From an uncultured Muribaculaceae bacterium (lineage in GTDB: Bacteria; Bacteroidota; Bacteroidia; Bacteroidales; Muribaculaceae): a stretch of DNA of 64,000 nt. Where the stretch lies: the NCBI GenBank assembly GCA_910579185.1, contig CAJTTG010000003.1, positions 124,001 through 188,000 on the forward strand. Reading direction: 5' to 3'. Shown piece by piece: positions 32,661 through 41,672 of the stretch (its first letter is position 1; every line of letters begins with the position of its first letter). The notes below the pieces were generated by a model that was not told where the DNA came from, did no database searches, and saw nothing but the letters and a program-made list of their open reading frames with translations. Both the position numbers and the translations under genes were made by a program.

Positions 32661-34055
32661 ATGACACTCATCAAATCGATTTCCGGTATCCGCGGCACAA
32701 TCGGCGGAGCACCATCAGAGGGTCTTTCCCCCGTTGATATTGTAAAGTTTACAGCAGCTTACGCAACTTTCATCAAGTCCAATTCGCCAGTAGGCTCAAA
32801 TGTAATCGTGGTTGGCCGCGATGCCCGAATCTCCGGAGAGATGGTGAGCGGAATCGTTGTGGCTACATTGACAGCGATGGGATTCGATGTTGTCAATATC
32901 GGTCTGGCATCGACCCCGACCACCGAGATCGCTGTTACAGGCGAGAAAGCTGACGGTGGCATCATTATCACAGCCAGCCATAACCCCACACAATGGAATG
33001 CGCTGAAGCTTCTCAACCACCGTGGCGAATTCCTCAATGATGCCGAGGGCAAGCAGGTTCTGAAGATCGCCGAGGATGATGCATTCTCATTTGCCGAAGT
33101 CTATGGCCTCGGACGGGAATATAAGAATGAGACCTACAACCGCCGTCATATCGAGGAGGTGCTTGCGCTTGATCTCGTTGACCGCGATGCGATAGCAAAG
33201 GCCAATTTCACGGTGGCAGTTGATGCCGTGAATTCGGTTGGCGGTATCGTGATCCCCCAGTTGCTTAAGGCTCTCGGGGTGGAGAATGTGATAGAACTGA
33301 ACTGCGAGGCAAACGGACATTTCGCCCACACCCCCGAGCCAATCCCTGAAAATCTGACCCAGATTTCCGAGCTGATGAAGCAGGGAAAAGCCGATGTGGG
33401 CATTGTTGTTGACCCCGATGTGGACCGTCTGGCTCTGGTTATGGAAAACGGAGAGATGTTTGTGGAGGAATACACGCTTGTGGCAGTGGCAGACTATGTG
33501 TTGTCACAGACTCCCGGCTCGACAGTCTCCAATCTCAGTTCATCGCGTGCGCTGCGTGACGTGACAGAGCGTCATGGCTGCACATACACCGCATCGGCAG
33601 TTGGCGAAGTCAATGTGACCACAGAGATGAAGCGCACCGGAGCCGTGATCGGTGGCGAAGGAAACGGCGGTGTTATCTATCCGGCAGCCCACTATGGACG
33701 TGATGCCCTTGTTGGTGTGGCTCTGTTCCTGACACTTCTTGCCAAGAGCGGAAAGAAAATGACAGAACTGAAGGCTACATATCCGGCCTATGCCATTGCC
33801 AAGAACAAGATACAGCTGACACCGGAGATCGATGTCGATGCAATCCTCAATGAGATCAAGAGGGTGTACGCATCGGAACGTATCACGGATATCGATGGCG
33901 TCAAGATCGACTTCAAGAATGGTTGGGTTCATCTGCGCAAGTCGAATACGGAGCCGATTATCCGCATCTATTCCGAGGCTCCCACCATGGCTGAAGCTGA
34001 TGATATGGCCGATGATATCAAGCGGCTCGTGGACAAGATCACAGCATCCAAGTGA
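32661..34055 (+). CDS. glmM: Phosphoglucosamine mutase
   Basis: GlmM converts glucosamine 6-phosphate to the 1-phosphate for peptidoglycan and LPS. The 464-residue protein has the phosphoserine loop TASHNPTQWNALK, the metal loop DPDVDRLAL, the sugar loop GEGNGGVIYP and the phosphate-binding RKSNTEPIIRIYSEA. This could also serve phosphomannomutase activity, since the family is broad, but the loop patterns fit the GlmM-like group of Bacteroidetes. Confidence 0.9.
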   Translation: MTLIKSISGIRGTIGGAPSEGLSPVDIVKFTAAYATFIKSNSPVGSNVIVVGRDARISGEMVSGIVVATLTAMGFDVVNIGLASTPTTEIAVTGEKADGGIIITASHNPTQWNALKLLNHRGEFLNDAEGKQVLKIAEDDAFSFAEVYGLGREYKNETYNRRHIEEVLALDLVDRDAIAKANFTVAVDAVNSVGGIVIPQLLKALGVENVIELNCEANGHFAHTPEPIPENLTQISELMKQGKADVGIVVDPDVDRLALVMENGEMFVEEYTLVAVADYVLSQTPGSTVSNLSSSRALRDVTERHGCTYTASAVGEVNVTTEMKRTGAVIGGEGNGGVIYPAAHYGRDALVGVALFLTLLAKSGKKMTELKATYPAYAIAKNKIQLTPEIDVDAILNEIKRVYASERITDIDGVKIDFKNGWVHLRKSNTEPIIRIYSEAPTMAEADDMADDIKRLVDKITASK

Positions 34056-34096
34056 TCGGTTCCGGGCTATTGACTCCAAACGCAAAATCTCTCTCC

Positions 34097-35026
34097 ATGC
34101 GTGTGAAAATATTTATAGTCTTATGTAGCCTTATCGTGGCTTTGTCCGCGAGAGGCCAACAGTGGGCGCAGAGCAATGTTTCGGCATTGTGTCTGCGCTC
34201 TGCTGCATCCCACGGCTCGGAAATGGAGACGCAGGCTTTCTGTGGAATGCCGTTACGTGTAGACTCTGTGGCCGGTGACTGGGCGCGTGTCAGCACGCCC
34301 GACGGTGTTGACTGCTATGCTCCGTTGAAATCGATCGTCCTGAGAGATTCGGCAGAGATGGCCGCATGGCGGAAATCTCCGCGTCTGATAGCTACGTCGC
34401 TGCGCCCAGAGCTTATTGTCGGTGATACGCTTGCGCCGGATGGCGGAGCGATAGTCTCCGATGTGACTTTATGCTCCATTTTCGAGGGGGAGAAGAGCCC
34501 CGGATCGGTATTCGCAGAGGTCAGACTGCCAGACGGACGCCGGGGTTACATACGCTCGGAAGCCGTTGAGGATCTCGACGAATGGAGCCGCAGAGAGCCG
34601 TCGGCCGACAGGATCATTGATGCCGCGCGGTCGATGATGGGCACGCCATATCTCTGGGGTGGCACTACATCGAAAGCTACCGATTGTTCCGGATTCACGC
34701 AACTGAGTTTCTTCTATTCAGGCATCATGATTCCGCGTAACTCGCGCGGTCAGGCGGCATTCTGCGGAGCTGCGGAACCGGATATGACCGGTTTTGAGAG
34801 AGGCGATCTGCTCTTTTTCGGCGAGGGAGACGGCGAAAGGATCACACATGTTGGCATCTACAGTGGAGCCACCCGTTTCCTGCATTCGTCAGGCATGGTG
34901 AGGGAGAATAGTTTCGATCCGGAAGATCCATGGTATATTCCGCGCAGAGTGCTGTGTGCCGGTCGCGTGGATCTGCAAGATCCGTCACTGAAAGTCGCCA
35001 ACCATCCGTGGTATTTTGAACGCTGA
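34097..35026 (+). CDS. Secreted NlpC/P60 (C40) peptidase with SH3-like domains
   Basis: A peptidoglycan endopeptidase of 309 residues. A signal peptide (VKIFIVLCSLIVALSARG) is followed by two SH3-like stretches and a C40 domain from about residue 180. Catalytic Cys lies in SKATDCSGFTQLSFF and His in ERITHVGIYSG. The start at 34097 gives the signal peptide; a frame open from 34052 overlaps the glmM stop. It would cut peptide stems during wall growth or recycling. Confidence 0.9.
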   Translation: MRVKIFIVLCSLIVALSARGQQWAQSNVSALCLRSAASHGSEMETQAFCGMPLRVDSVAGDWARVSTPDGVDCYAPLKSIVLRDSAEMAAWRKSPRLIATSLRPELIVGDTLAPDGGAIVSDVTLCSIFEGEKSPGSVFAEVRLPDGRRGYIRSEAVEDLDEWSRREPSADRIIDAARSMMGTPYLWGGTTSKATDCSGFTQLSFFYSGIMIPRNSRGQAAFCGAAEPDMTGFERGDLLFFGEGDGERITHVGIYSGATRFLHSSGMVRENSFDPEDPWYIPRRVLCAGRVDLQDPSLKVANHPWYFER

Positions 35027-35097
35027 GATAGAACCAGAGGCGTATCAATGATGTTATAATAAGTAGATCAGAGTATTAATACACTAATTTGAAGTAT

Positions 35098-35967
35098 ATG
35101 AAAGCATCACGAATCTTATTTGCCGCATTGGCATCGGCCGCTCTCGTAATGACGGGATGTGTCAGCAAAAAGAAATATGTGGCTTTGCAGTCACAGTATG
35201 ATGAGTTGAGCAAGGAGTACAACGCATCACAGGTTGCCCTGGCGGAGAGCCGTGCCAACCACAAGAGCTACGAACAGCTGCTTGAGGAAGCACGTCGCAA
35301 CAATGAATCGCTCCGCAAGCAATATGACGCATTGCAGGGCAATCTTGCGCAGAGTCTTCAGCAGAATGCTCAGGGCAATGTCAACATTTCCAAGCTCGTT
35401 GACGAGATCAACGCCTCCAACCGCTACATCAAACAGCTTGTTGATGCGAAGTCGAAGAGCGATTCGCTCAATATGGTTCTCACCAACAATCTTACGCGTT
35501 CACTCTCGCGTGAGGATCTGCGCGATGTCGACATCAAAGTGCTGAAAGGCGTTGTCTATATCTCGCTTGCCGACAATATGCTGTTCCGTTCAGGCAGCTA
35601 TGAGATCAGCGACCGCGCTATGGAGATTCTCGGCAAGATCGCCAAGATCATCAAGGATTACAACAACTACGATGTGCTGGTTGAGGGTAACACGGACAAT
35701 GTGCCGATCTCACGCACGAATATCCGCAACAACTGGGATCTTTCGGCATTGCGTGCCTCATCGGTTGTGCAGGTGCTCCAGAATCAGTTCGGTGTCAATC
35801 CGTCGCGTCTTACCGCCGGTGGCCGTGGTGAATATAACCCGATTGCCGGAAACGATACCGCCGACGGACGTGAGCGAAACCGCCGCACGGAAATCATCAT
35901 CACTCCGAGTCTCGATCAGTTCATGGATCTGATCGACAAGGCACCGGAGACCGGTGATGCCGAATAA
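35098..35967 (+). CDS. OmpA-family lipoprotein
   Basis: The product (about 289 residues) is a lipoprotein: LASAALVMTGCVSKKK gives the lipobox. A long coiled-coil region follows (about residues 30-130). The C-terminal OmpA domain has NMLFRSGSYEISDRAMEIL and the peptidoglycan-binding NNWDLSALRASSVV and RRTEIIITP. It would tether the outer membrane to the wall. The start could also be ATG at 35089. A strong terminator follows. Confidence 0.88.
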   Translation: MKASRILFAALASAALVMTGCVSKKKYVALQSQYDELSKEYNASQVALAESRANHKSYEQLLEEARRNNESLRKQYDALQGNLAQSLQQNAQGNVNISKLVDEINASNRYIKQLVDAKSKSDSLNMVLTNNLTRSLSREDLRDVDIKVLKGVVYISLADNMLFRSGSYEISDRAMEILGKIAKIIKDYNNYDVLVEGNTDNVPISRTNIRNNWDLSALRASSVVQVLQNQFGVNPSRLTAGGRGEYNPIAGNDTADGRERNRRTEIIITPSLDQFMDLIDKAPETGDAE

Positions 35968-35987
35968 CAATCCGGCCGAAATAAAAC

Positions 35988-36024
35988 AAAAGCCAGCCCG
36001 ACGTTTTGCGCCGGGCTGGCTTTT
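35988..36024 (+). terminator. Strong intrinsic terminator
   Basis: A 13-bp perfect stem, AAAAGCCAGCCCG (35988-36000) with CGGGCTGGCTTTT (36012-36024), 11-base loop. Confidence 0.92.
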
Positions 36025-36118
36025 GTCTGATGGGGGAGAATTTAGGTTATGGAGGGTGATAGGTAAGAATGGTAGGGAGTTCCGTAGTTGGGGTTAATAT
36101 TTTTTGCAGGGGTTGCGG

Positions 36119-36126
36119 TAATTTTG
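36119..36126 (+). promoter_or_regulatory. -7 element before the reductase operon
   Basis: TAATTTTG fits TAnnTTTG and lies 24 bases before the ATG at 36151. No clear -33 TTTG at the right spacing. Confidence 0.45.
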
Positions 36127-36150
36127 CAGTGTGAAAAATACTGATGAAAG

Positions 36151-36834
36151 ATGAACAGACCGTATATAATCTGCCATATGGTGGCTTCAATTGACGGGCG
36201 CATAGATTGCTCGATGGTTGATAAAATAAGTGGTGACGAGTATTATTCCACTCTTGAACGACTCGGGTGTTCCGCGACGTTGGAAGGACGCGTGACGCTG
36301 GAACATTACAGTGCTTCGAAGGAGCCTTTTGTTGCGGTTGATCCTACGCCGACAGGCATTCCTTCGGTGTATAAAGCGGTGGAGTCGGATGACTATTTTG
36401 TGGCCGTAGACACTTCCGGGAAGCTTCGATGGCCGTCGGCTGACATAGATGGTGTGCCACTGGTCTGCATAGTCAGCGAGCAAGTTCCGCAGGAGTATCT
36501 TGAAACGCTCAGGGAGCAGGGAATATCGTATATCTGTATTGGTGGTGATGCCATTGATCTGCAAAAGGCAATGGAGATATTGCATTCGGAATTCGTCGTT
36601 GAGCGCATGGCTGTGGTAGGAGGCGGACATATCAACGGAGGTTTTCTTGCCGACGGGTTGATCGACGAGGTTAGTCTGCTGCTTGCTCCGGGCATTGATG
36701 GCCGTAAGGGGCAGACTGCGCTGTTTGACGGAATTGCCGATATGGGTCGTGGACCGGTAAAATTGTCGCTGCAAAGCGTGGAGCAATTTGAGAATGATAC
36801 TTTATGGATAAGATATAAAACCGTATTTCAATGA
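36151..36834 (+). CDS. Dihydrofolate reductase/RibD C-terminal family protein
   Basis: A 227-residue NADPH-dependent reductase of the RibD-C family. Typical segments are YIICHMVASIDGRID at the N-terminus, MAVVGGGHINGGFL near residue 155, and LLLAPGIDGRKGQTALFDG. The natural substrate is not known, and no riboflavin genes are near. It is first in a three-gene operon whose stop and start codons overlap (ATGA). Confidence 0.82.
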   Translation: MNRPYIICHMVASIDGRIDCSMVDKISGDEYYSTLERLGCSATLEGRVTLEHYSASKEPFVAVDPTPTGIPSVYKAVESDDYFVAVDTSGKLRWPSADIDGVPLVCIVSEQVPQEYLETLREQGISYICIGGDAIDLQKAMEILHSEFVVERMAVVGGGHINGGFLADGLIDEVSLLLAPGIDGRKGQTALFDGIADMGRGPVKLSLQSVEQFENDTLWIRYKTVFQ

Positions 36835-37487
36835 GAAAGATAATCAGTATGGCTATTATGCTGGTGGCGTCGATCGGATCAATTGTATCGTGTGCCAACA
36901 ATAATTCAACAACGAAAAATGAAAGTGAAAACGCAACAAATGACAGTGTTATGAACAAAACATTGACAGACAAAAAGATTCTCGTGGTTTTTTTCTCCCA
37001 TACCGGTGAAAACTATGGTGTCGGTAACATATCGGAGGGTAATACCCATATCATAGCAAAAATGATAGGAGAGGTGACCGGTGGCACGTTGTTTGAGATT
37101 GTTCCGGAAAATGATTATCCGCATGATTCCTATGATGCGGTTGTGGAGATAGCCAAGCAGGAAAAGGCTCGTAAAGCTCGTCCGGCCGTCAAAGATGATA
37201 TCGCTGTTGAGGATTATGATGTGGTTTTCATCGGTTATCCCAACTGGTGGGGCGACATGCCGATGCCAGTCTACACCTTCCTGGAGAAGCACGACTGGAG
37301 GGGCAAGACCATAGCTCCGTTCTGCACTCATGAGGGTAGCGGTCTTTCAGACACGGAGACCCGTATAGCGGCGGCCTGTGATGGCGCGTCGGTGGTGAAA
37401 GGGCTTGCAGTGCGTGGCGAAGTGGCACAGAACCGGCGTGCTCAGGCTTTAGATGAGGTGAAATCCTGGATAGAAGAATTGCGATGA
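36831..37487 (+). CDS. Flavodoxin-family lipoprotein
   Basis: A 218-residue protein with a lipobox (MLVASIGSIVSCAN) and a flavodoxin-like domain from about residue 45: ILVVFFSHTGENYGVG binds FMN phosphate, and the FIGYPNWWGDMPMPVYTFLE and FCTHEGSG stretches follow. Exported flavodoxins of this kind are common in Bacteroidetes; electron donors are unknown. It overlaps both its neighbours in the operon. Confidence 0.87.
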   Translation: MRKIISMAIMLVASIGSIVSCANNNSTTKNESENATNDSVMNKTLTDKKILVVFFSHTGENYGVGNISEGNTHIIAKMIGEVTGGTLFEIVPENDYPHDSYDAVVEIAKQEKARKARPAVKDDIAVEDYDVVFIGYPNWWGDMPMPVYTFLEKHDWRGKTIAPFCTHEGSGLSDTETRIAAACDGASVVKGLAVRGEVAQNRRAQALDEVKSWIEELR

Positions 37488-38011
37488 TGGAGGAATTACG
37501 GATAGATTGTGGGCATCCGTCGGCAGAGGATGCCGCCTTGGCAAAACAGCAGATGCAGACATTGTTCCGGCTTAATCACACTATGCCGGCAACGGAGGAA
37601 TATGATGCCTTGGTAAAGGAATTATTCCCGGATATGGGGGAGGGTAGCCGGATTTCCACTCCTTTGAGCGGAGTGCGGTTCAACAATGTCCGGATCGGAC
37701 GTCGCGTGATTATAATGCCCGGATGTCTGATGATGTCGGCAGGAGGAATAACGATTGATGATGATGCCATGATTGCCGCTAATGTGCAGTTGATCTCCAA
37801 CAATCATGATCTTGAGGATCGCATGGTGATTACCTGCCGCCCGGTGAGGATATGCCGGCGTGCGTGGATAGGAGCCGGCGCGACGATCCTTCCCGGTGTG
37901 ACGGTGGGAGAAAATGCGGTTGTCGGTGCCGGAAGCGTAGTGACAAAAGATGTGGATGCAGATACTATTGTGGCCGGGAATCCAGCACGCGTTATCCGTA
38001 AAATCAAGTAG
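37484..38011 (+). CDS. Sugar O-acetyltransferase (left-handed beta-helix)
   Basis: A 175-residue acetyltransferase of the maltose/galactoside type. A short N-terminal helical part with ALAKQQMQTLFRLNHT is followed by hexapeptide repeats (IGRRVIIMPGCLMMSAGGITIDD, IGAGATILPGVTVGENAVVGAGSVVTKDV). The active His is in ISNNHDLEDR. The substrate may be a small sugar. Last gene of the operon, directly before a bidirectional terminator. Confidence 0.88.
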   Translation: MMEELRIDCGHPSAEDAALAKQQMQTLFRLNHTMPATEEYDALVKELFPDMGEGSRISTPLSGVRFNNVRIGRRVIIMPGCLMMSAGGITIDDDAMIAANVQLISNNHDLEDRMVITCRPVRICRRAWIGAGATILPGVTVGENAVVGAGSVVTKDVDADTIVAGNPARVIRKIK

Positions 38012-38035
38012 AGAAAGGATAGAACTGTGCAGTAA

Positions 38036-38062
38036 AAAAGGCGGTCATATTGACCGCCTTTT
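38036..38062. terminator. Bidirectional terminator
   Basis: AAAAGGCGGTCA (38036-38047), loop TAT, TGACCGCCTTTT (38051-38062). A perfect 12-bp stem with A and T tracts at its two ends, between converging genes. Confidence 0.92.
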
Positions 38063-38095
38063 GAGTTGAGTATGGTAATTGTGTGTGGGGGGAAA

Positions 38096-39076
38096 TCAGT
38101 TGGTTGCGCTTATTACTGTTCCTTTTCCTTCAACGGAAAATTCGCCTACGTTGGCCGGGATCAGCATTGATTCACCTTTCTTGAGGGGAACGCTGTTGCC
38201 GTTCTTGTCGGTCACAACGATTGATCCGTCGATGCAGGTGTAGGTTGTGAAAGAATCGCTTTTCGGGTAGAAATATTTCTTGCCACCGTTGAATGTGAGC
38301 TTGTAGACGCAGAAGTGGTCGCAGGTCACAAGGTCGGAAATGCCGTCGACGTCGACACCGGGTTTTGTTACATAGCTCGGATAGACCTGATAGTCGATAG
38401 CGTCCTTAGCTTCCTCGACATGGAGCTGACGGGGTTTTCCGGTTTTTGCATCAACGCGGCCGAAGTCCCAGATGCGGTATGTGATGTCGGATGTTTCCTG
38501 CACTTCTACAAGGAGATTGCCGGCACCGATGCTGTGGATACGTCCGGCCGGAAGGAAGAATACATCGCCGGGAGCTGAGGTGTGGTGAGCCACAACGTCC
38601 ATCAGAGATTTATCTTCAACGCGAGCCACGTATTCGTCGGGGGTGATTTTTTCTGCGAGTCCGGCGCAGATCTTGGCATCGGGTTCAGTGTCAACAATGT
38701 ACCACATCTCGGTTTTGCCGAGTGAGTTGTGACGCTTTTTGGCGAGTTCGTCGTCGGGGTGAACCTGCAGGGACAGGTCGCCGGCGGCGTCAATTATCTT
38801 TATGAGCAGAGGGAAAGTGGTTCCGAAGCGGCGGATGTTTTTTTCACCAACAAGGTCGGCACCATATTTTTCGATCATCTCGGTCAGGGTCTTTCCGGCA
38901 TCGGGGCCGTTTTCCACGATTGATTCGTTGCCCTTGACTCCGGAGATTTCCCAGCTTTCACCGATCTGGGTCTGATCTGTTGTGATTCCTTTGAAGGGGG
39001 CTATTTTCTCGCCTCCCCAGATGGCCGATTTAAGGATGGGCCGAAATTTCAGCGGTGTGATGTTTGTGTTGCTCAT
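38096..39076 (-). CDS. manA: Mannose-6-phosphate isomerase class I
   Basis: ManA interconverts mannose 6-phosphate and fructose 6-phosphate. The 326-residue short form is usual for Firmicutes and Bacteroidetes. Zinc-site pieces are visible as DLSLQVHPDDELA, TEMWYIVDTEPDA and FLPAGRIHSIGAGNLLVEVQETSDITYRIWDFGR. It stands alone on its strand behind its own promoter. Confidence 0.92.
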   Translation of the reverse strand: MSNTNITPLKFRPILKSAIWGGEKIAPFKGITTDQTQIGESWEISGVKGNESIVENGPDAGKTLTEMIEKYGADLVGEKNIRRFGTTFPLLIKIIDAAGDLSLQVHPDDELAKKRHNSLGKTEMWYIVDTEPDAKICAGLAEKITPDEYVARVEDKSLMDVVAHHTSAPGDVFFLPAGRIHSIGAGNLLVEVQETSDITYRIWDFGRVDAKTGKPRQLHVEEAKDAIDYQVYPSYVTKPGVDVDGISDLVTCDHFCVYKLTFNGGKKYFYPKSDSFTTYTCIDGSIVVTDKNGNSVPLKKGESMLIPANVGEFSVEGKGTVISATN

Positions 39077-39120
39077 ATCTGTTATTCTGTAATTGCGTGT
39101 TGTTATTTTCTATGGAAATA

Positions 39121-39151
39121 CAAAGGTATGCAAAAAAAGCTTGTGGTGCAA
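39121..39151 (-). promoter_or_regulatory. Promoter of manA
   Basis: On the minus strand TTG (39151-39149), 20 bases, and TACCTTTG (39128-39121). The ATG is 44 bases downstream. Confidence 0.6.
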
Positions 39152-39313
39152 CAAAATAATGACAATTTTGTGATTAGAGTGTTACTCTTCGGCTACAATT
39201 TGATTTCTTATTGGAAATAAAAGATAATAAGTGGTGAAAAACAGATACGGATAGCGGAAAAAATAGTAATTTTGAGAAGCACAAACATAGAAACTGTTTA
39301 CACTGGAAATCTC

Positions 39314-40759
39314 ATGACTGCTTTTTTGATTTCACTGGCCGTCCTTATCGGTGGCTACATAATATACGGTGGAGCCGTTGACCGGATAATGGGAACGGAC
39401 CGAAACCGCAAGATGCCAGCATATACGAAGCGCGACGACGTTGATTATCGCCCGATGAAGCCATGGCGCGTTTTTCTGATCCAGTTTCTGAACATCGCCG
39501 GGCTTGGGCCGATTTTCGGTGCTATCATGGGAATCATGTTCGGGCCGGCAGCATTTCTATGGATCGCCTTAGGCACAATCTTCGCCGGAGCTGTACATGA
39601 TTTCTGCTCAGGAGTTATCTCGATCCGGATGGATGGGGCTTCGCTTCCGGAGATTGTGGGAAGCCAGCTGGGCAATGGTGTCCGTCGGCTGATGGGGGTG
39701 TTCTCTGTCCTGCTGCTGATTCTTGTGGCTGCCGTGTTCGTGCTTACTCCGGCCGGACTTCTTGCCGCGATGACGCCAGACGCATTGACAACGGGGTTCT
39801 GGATCGTAGCTATCTTTGCTTATTATATTCTTGCCACGTTGCTGCCTATCGACAAGCTTATCGGCAATCTATATCCATTGTTCGGGGGTGCGTTGCTTTT
39901 TATGGCGATCGGAATCCTCGGTGTGCTGTTGTTTGGCGATGTCAGTATTCCGGTCAGTTTCAATGATGGTTTCGAAAGCCACTCAGCATCCGGAAGCCCT
40001 GTGATGCCGATGATGTTTGTGAGCATTGCCTGTGGCGCGATCTCCGGATTTCATGCCACACAGTCACCGATGATGGCCCGTTGCCTGACCAATGAGAAGC
40101 TTGCCCGACCGATATTCTACGGTGCGATGGTGGCTGAAGGCATAGTGGCTCTGATATGGGCTGCTGCCGCGGTTGCCTTCACCGGCGGCTATGAACAGCT
40201 TGCGGAATACATGGCATCGGGCAACACTGCCGGATCTCTGGTGCATGACATCTCTTTTGGCTGGCTGGGGACGTTTGGCGGTATTCTTGCCGTGCTTGGA
40301 GTGGTGGCCGCACCGATCACGACCGGAGACACTGCGTTGAGGTCGGCGCGTCTGACGCTTGCCGATTTCCTTAGATTCAACCAAAGCGCATTATGGCGCC
40401 GTCTGGTTGTCGCCGTGCCGTTATTTGCGCTGACGGCGGCAGTTATGATGATAGATTTCCAGATATTGTGGCGTTATTTCGCGTGGTGCAACCAGACACT
40501 TGCGGTGTTCACACTGTGGGCTGTGACGGTCTATCTCTCGCGTTACGGCAAGTATCTCTATGCCATAAGCCTTGTCCCGGCTATGTTCATGACGGCTGTC
40601 TGTACGTCCTACCTGCTGTGTGCTCCGCAGCCGGAGGGCTTTGGACTGGATGTTAAACTGGCCGGAACGATAGCTGCCGGAGTCTCCTCCGTTTTATGCG
40701 TTTTGTTTTCTGTTTTTAAACCGGATTCACTCAATGGACTTCAAACAACTCGATCTTAA
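39314..40759 (+). CDS. cstA: CstA-family carbon starvation protein (short form)
   Basis: A membrane protein of 481 residues in the CstA/pyruvate transporter family. Family motifs are GPIFGAIMGIMFGPAAFLWI, GAVHDFCSG and GFHATQSPMMARCL. About twelve hydrophobic segments are visible. It is much shorter than enterobacterial CstA (about 700 residues), as is common in Bacteroidetes. The start at 39314 follows TAATTTTG at 39267-39274. Substrate is probably pyruvate or peptides. The PHP gene overlaps its end by 26 bases. Confidence 0.88.
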   Translation: MTAFLISLAVLIGGYIIYGGAVDRIMGTDRNRKMPAYTKRDDVDYRPMKPWRVFLIQFLNIAGLGPIFGAIMGIMFGPAAFLWIALGTIFAGAVHDFCSGVISIRMDGASLPEIVGSQLGNGVRRLMGVFSVLLLILVAAVFVLTPAGLLAAMTPDALTTGFWIVAIFAYYILATLLPIDKLIGNLYPLFGGALLFMAIGILGVLLFGDVSIPVSFNDGFESHSASGSPVMPMMFVSIACGAISGFHATQSPMMARCLTNEKLARPIFYGAMVAEGIVALIWAAAAVAFTGGYEQLAEYMASGNTAGSLVHDISFGWLGTFGGILAVLGVVAAPITTGDTALRSARLTLADFLRFNQSALWRRLVVAVPLFALTAAVMMIDFQILWRYFAWCNQTLAVFTLWAVTVYLSRYGKYLYAISLVPAMFMTAVCTSYLLCAPQPEGFGLDVKLAGTIAAGVSSVLCVLFSVFKPDSLNGLQTTRS

Positions 40760-41549
40760 GAACCGTAGATATAATTTTCATTCCCATACGCAGTTCTGTG
40801 ACGGACATGCACCGATGGAAGCGTTTGCAGCAGCCGCGTCGGCTGCCGGATTCTCTCACTATGGCTTTTCGCCGCATTCACCAGTTCCGATCGAATCGCC
40901 TTGCAATATGTCGCATGATGATGTAGGGGCTTATCTTTCCGAGGTAGACCGCCTGAAGGGACTATATGGATCCGGGACGCAGTTCTATGCCTCGATGGAG
41001 ATTGACTTTCTCGGGCCGCAATGGGGGCCGTCGTCGGCATATTTCGATTCTCTTCCGCTCGACTACCGGATCGGATCGGTGCATTTCATCCCGTCGCAAG
41101 ATGGAGAGCTTGTGGATATCGACGGGCGTTTTGAGTCGTTCAGGCGCAAGATGTCGCGAAATTTCCGGAATGATATCCGGTATGTGGTCAACACGTTTTT
41201 CGACCAATCGCTTGAAATGCTGTCGCGCGGCGGACTTGATATAATCGGTCACTATGATAAGGTGAGCCATAACGCGTCGCACTTTCATCCCGGTCTGGAG
41301 CAAGAGGGGTGGTACGTTGACCGGCTGAATGGATTGACCGATGAGATAATAAAGAGTGGGGTGGCTGTGGAGATCAACACCAAGCAATGGACTGATCACC
41401 ACCGTATGTTCCCGGCTATCGGAATGTGGCGCAGGCTGATCGACAGTGGTGTCACGATCCTTGTGAACAGTGACGCCCATTATCCTGAACTTATTGATGC
41501 ATCGCGCAAGCTGGCATTCCTGATGCTCGACTCGTTGGAAAACAGATGA
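40734..41549 (+). CDS. PHP-domain histidinol-phosphatase-like phosphoesterase
   Basis: A 271-residue protein of the HisJ/HisK type PHP family. Metal-binding residues lie in NFHSHTQFCDGHAPMEAF, FSPHSPVPIES, SMEIDFLG, IGSVHFIP, IIGHYDKVSHN and NSDAHYPELI. It may dephosphorylate histidinol phosphate, though no other his genes are nearby. The frame begins 26 bases before the cstA stop, so the two are coupled. Confidence 0.85.
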   Translation: MDFKQLDLKNRRYNFHSHTQFCDGHAPMEAFAAAASAAGFSHYGFSPHSPVPIESPCNMSHDDVGAYLSEVDRLKGLYGSGTQFYASMEIDFLGPQWGPSSAYFDSLPLDYRIGSVHFIPSQDGELVDIDGRFESFRRKMSRNFRNDIRYVVNTFFDQSLEMLSRGGLDIIGHYDKVSHNASHFHPGLEQEGWYVDRLNGLTDEIIKSGVAVEINTKQWTDHHRMFPAIGMWRRLIDSGVTILVNSDAHYPELIDASRKLAFLMLDSLENR

Positions 41550-41609
41550 TATTTTTCTGATTGAGGCGCATATTGGATCCGGAAGTGTCGGATCGCTCAA
41601 TGAAATAAA

Positions 41610-41648
41610 GCGGCCGCTGAGAGGGAGACATTTCCCATCAGCGGCCGC
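41610..41648. terminator. Large hairpin between converging genes
   Basis: GCGGCCGCTGA (41610-41620) pairs exactly with TCAGCGGCCGC (41638-41648) around a 17-base loop. No T tract follows on either strand, so it is a probable rather than certain terminator. Confidence 0.6.
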
Positions 41649-41672
41649 TGCAAGCTGGATTAAGGTTGTTTC

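Noticed and set aside
41610..41648. Perfect GCGGCCGC hairpin as a recombination site or cloning scar
   Set aside because: It lies between converging genes where a terminator is expected; the bases around it are ordinary, so a special role is not supported.
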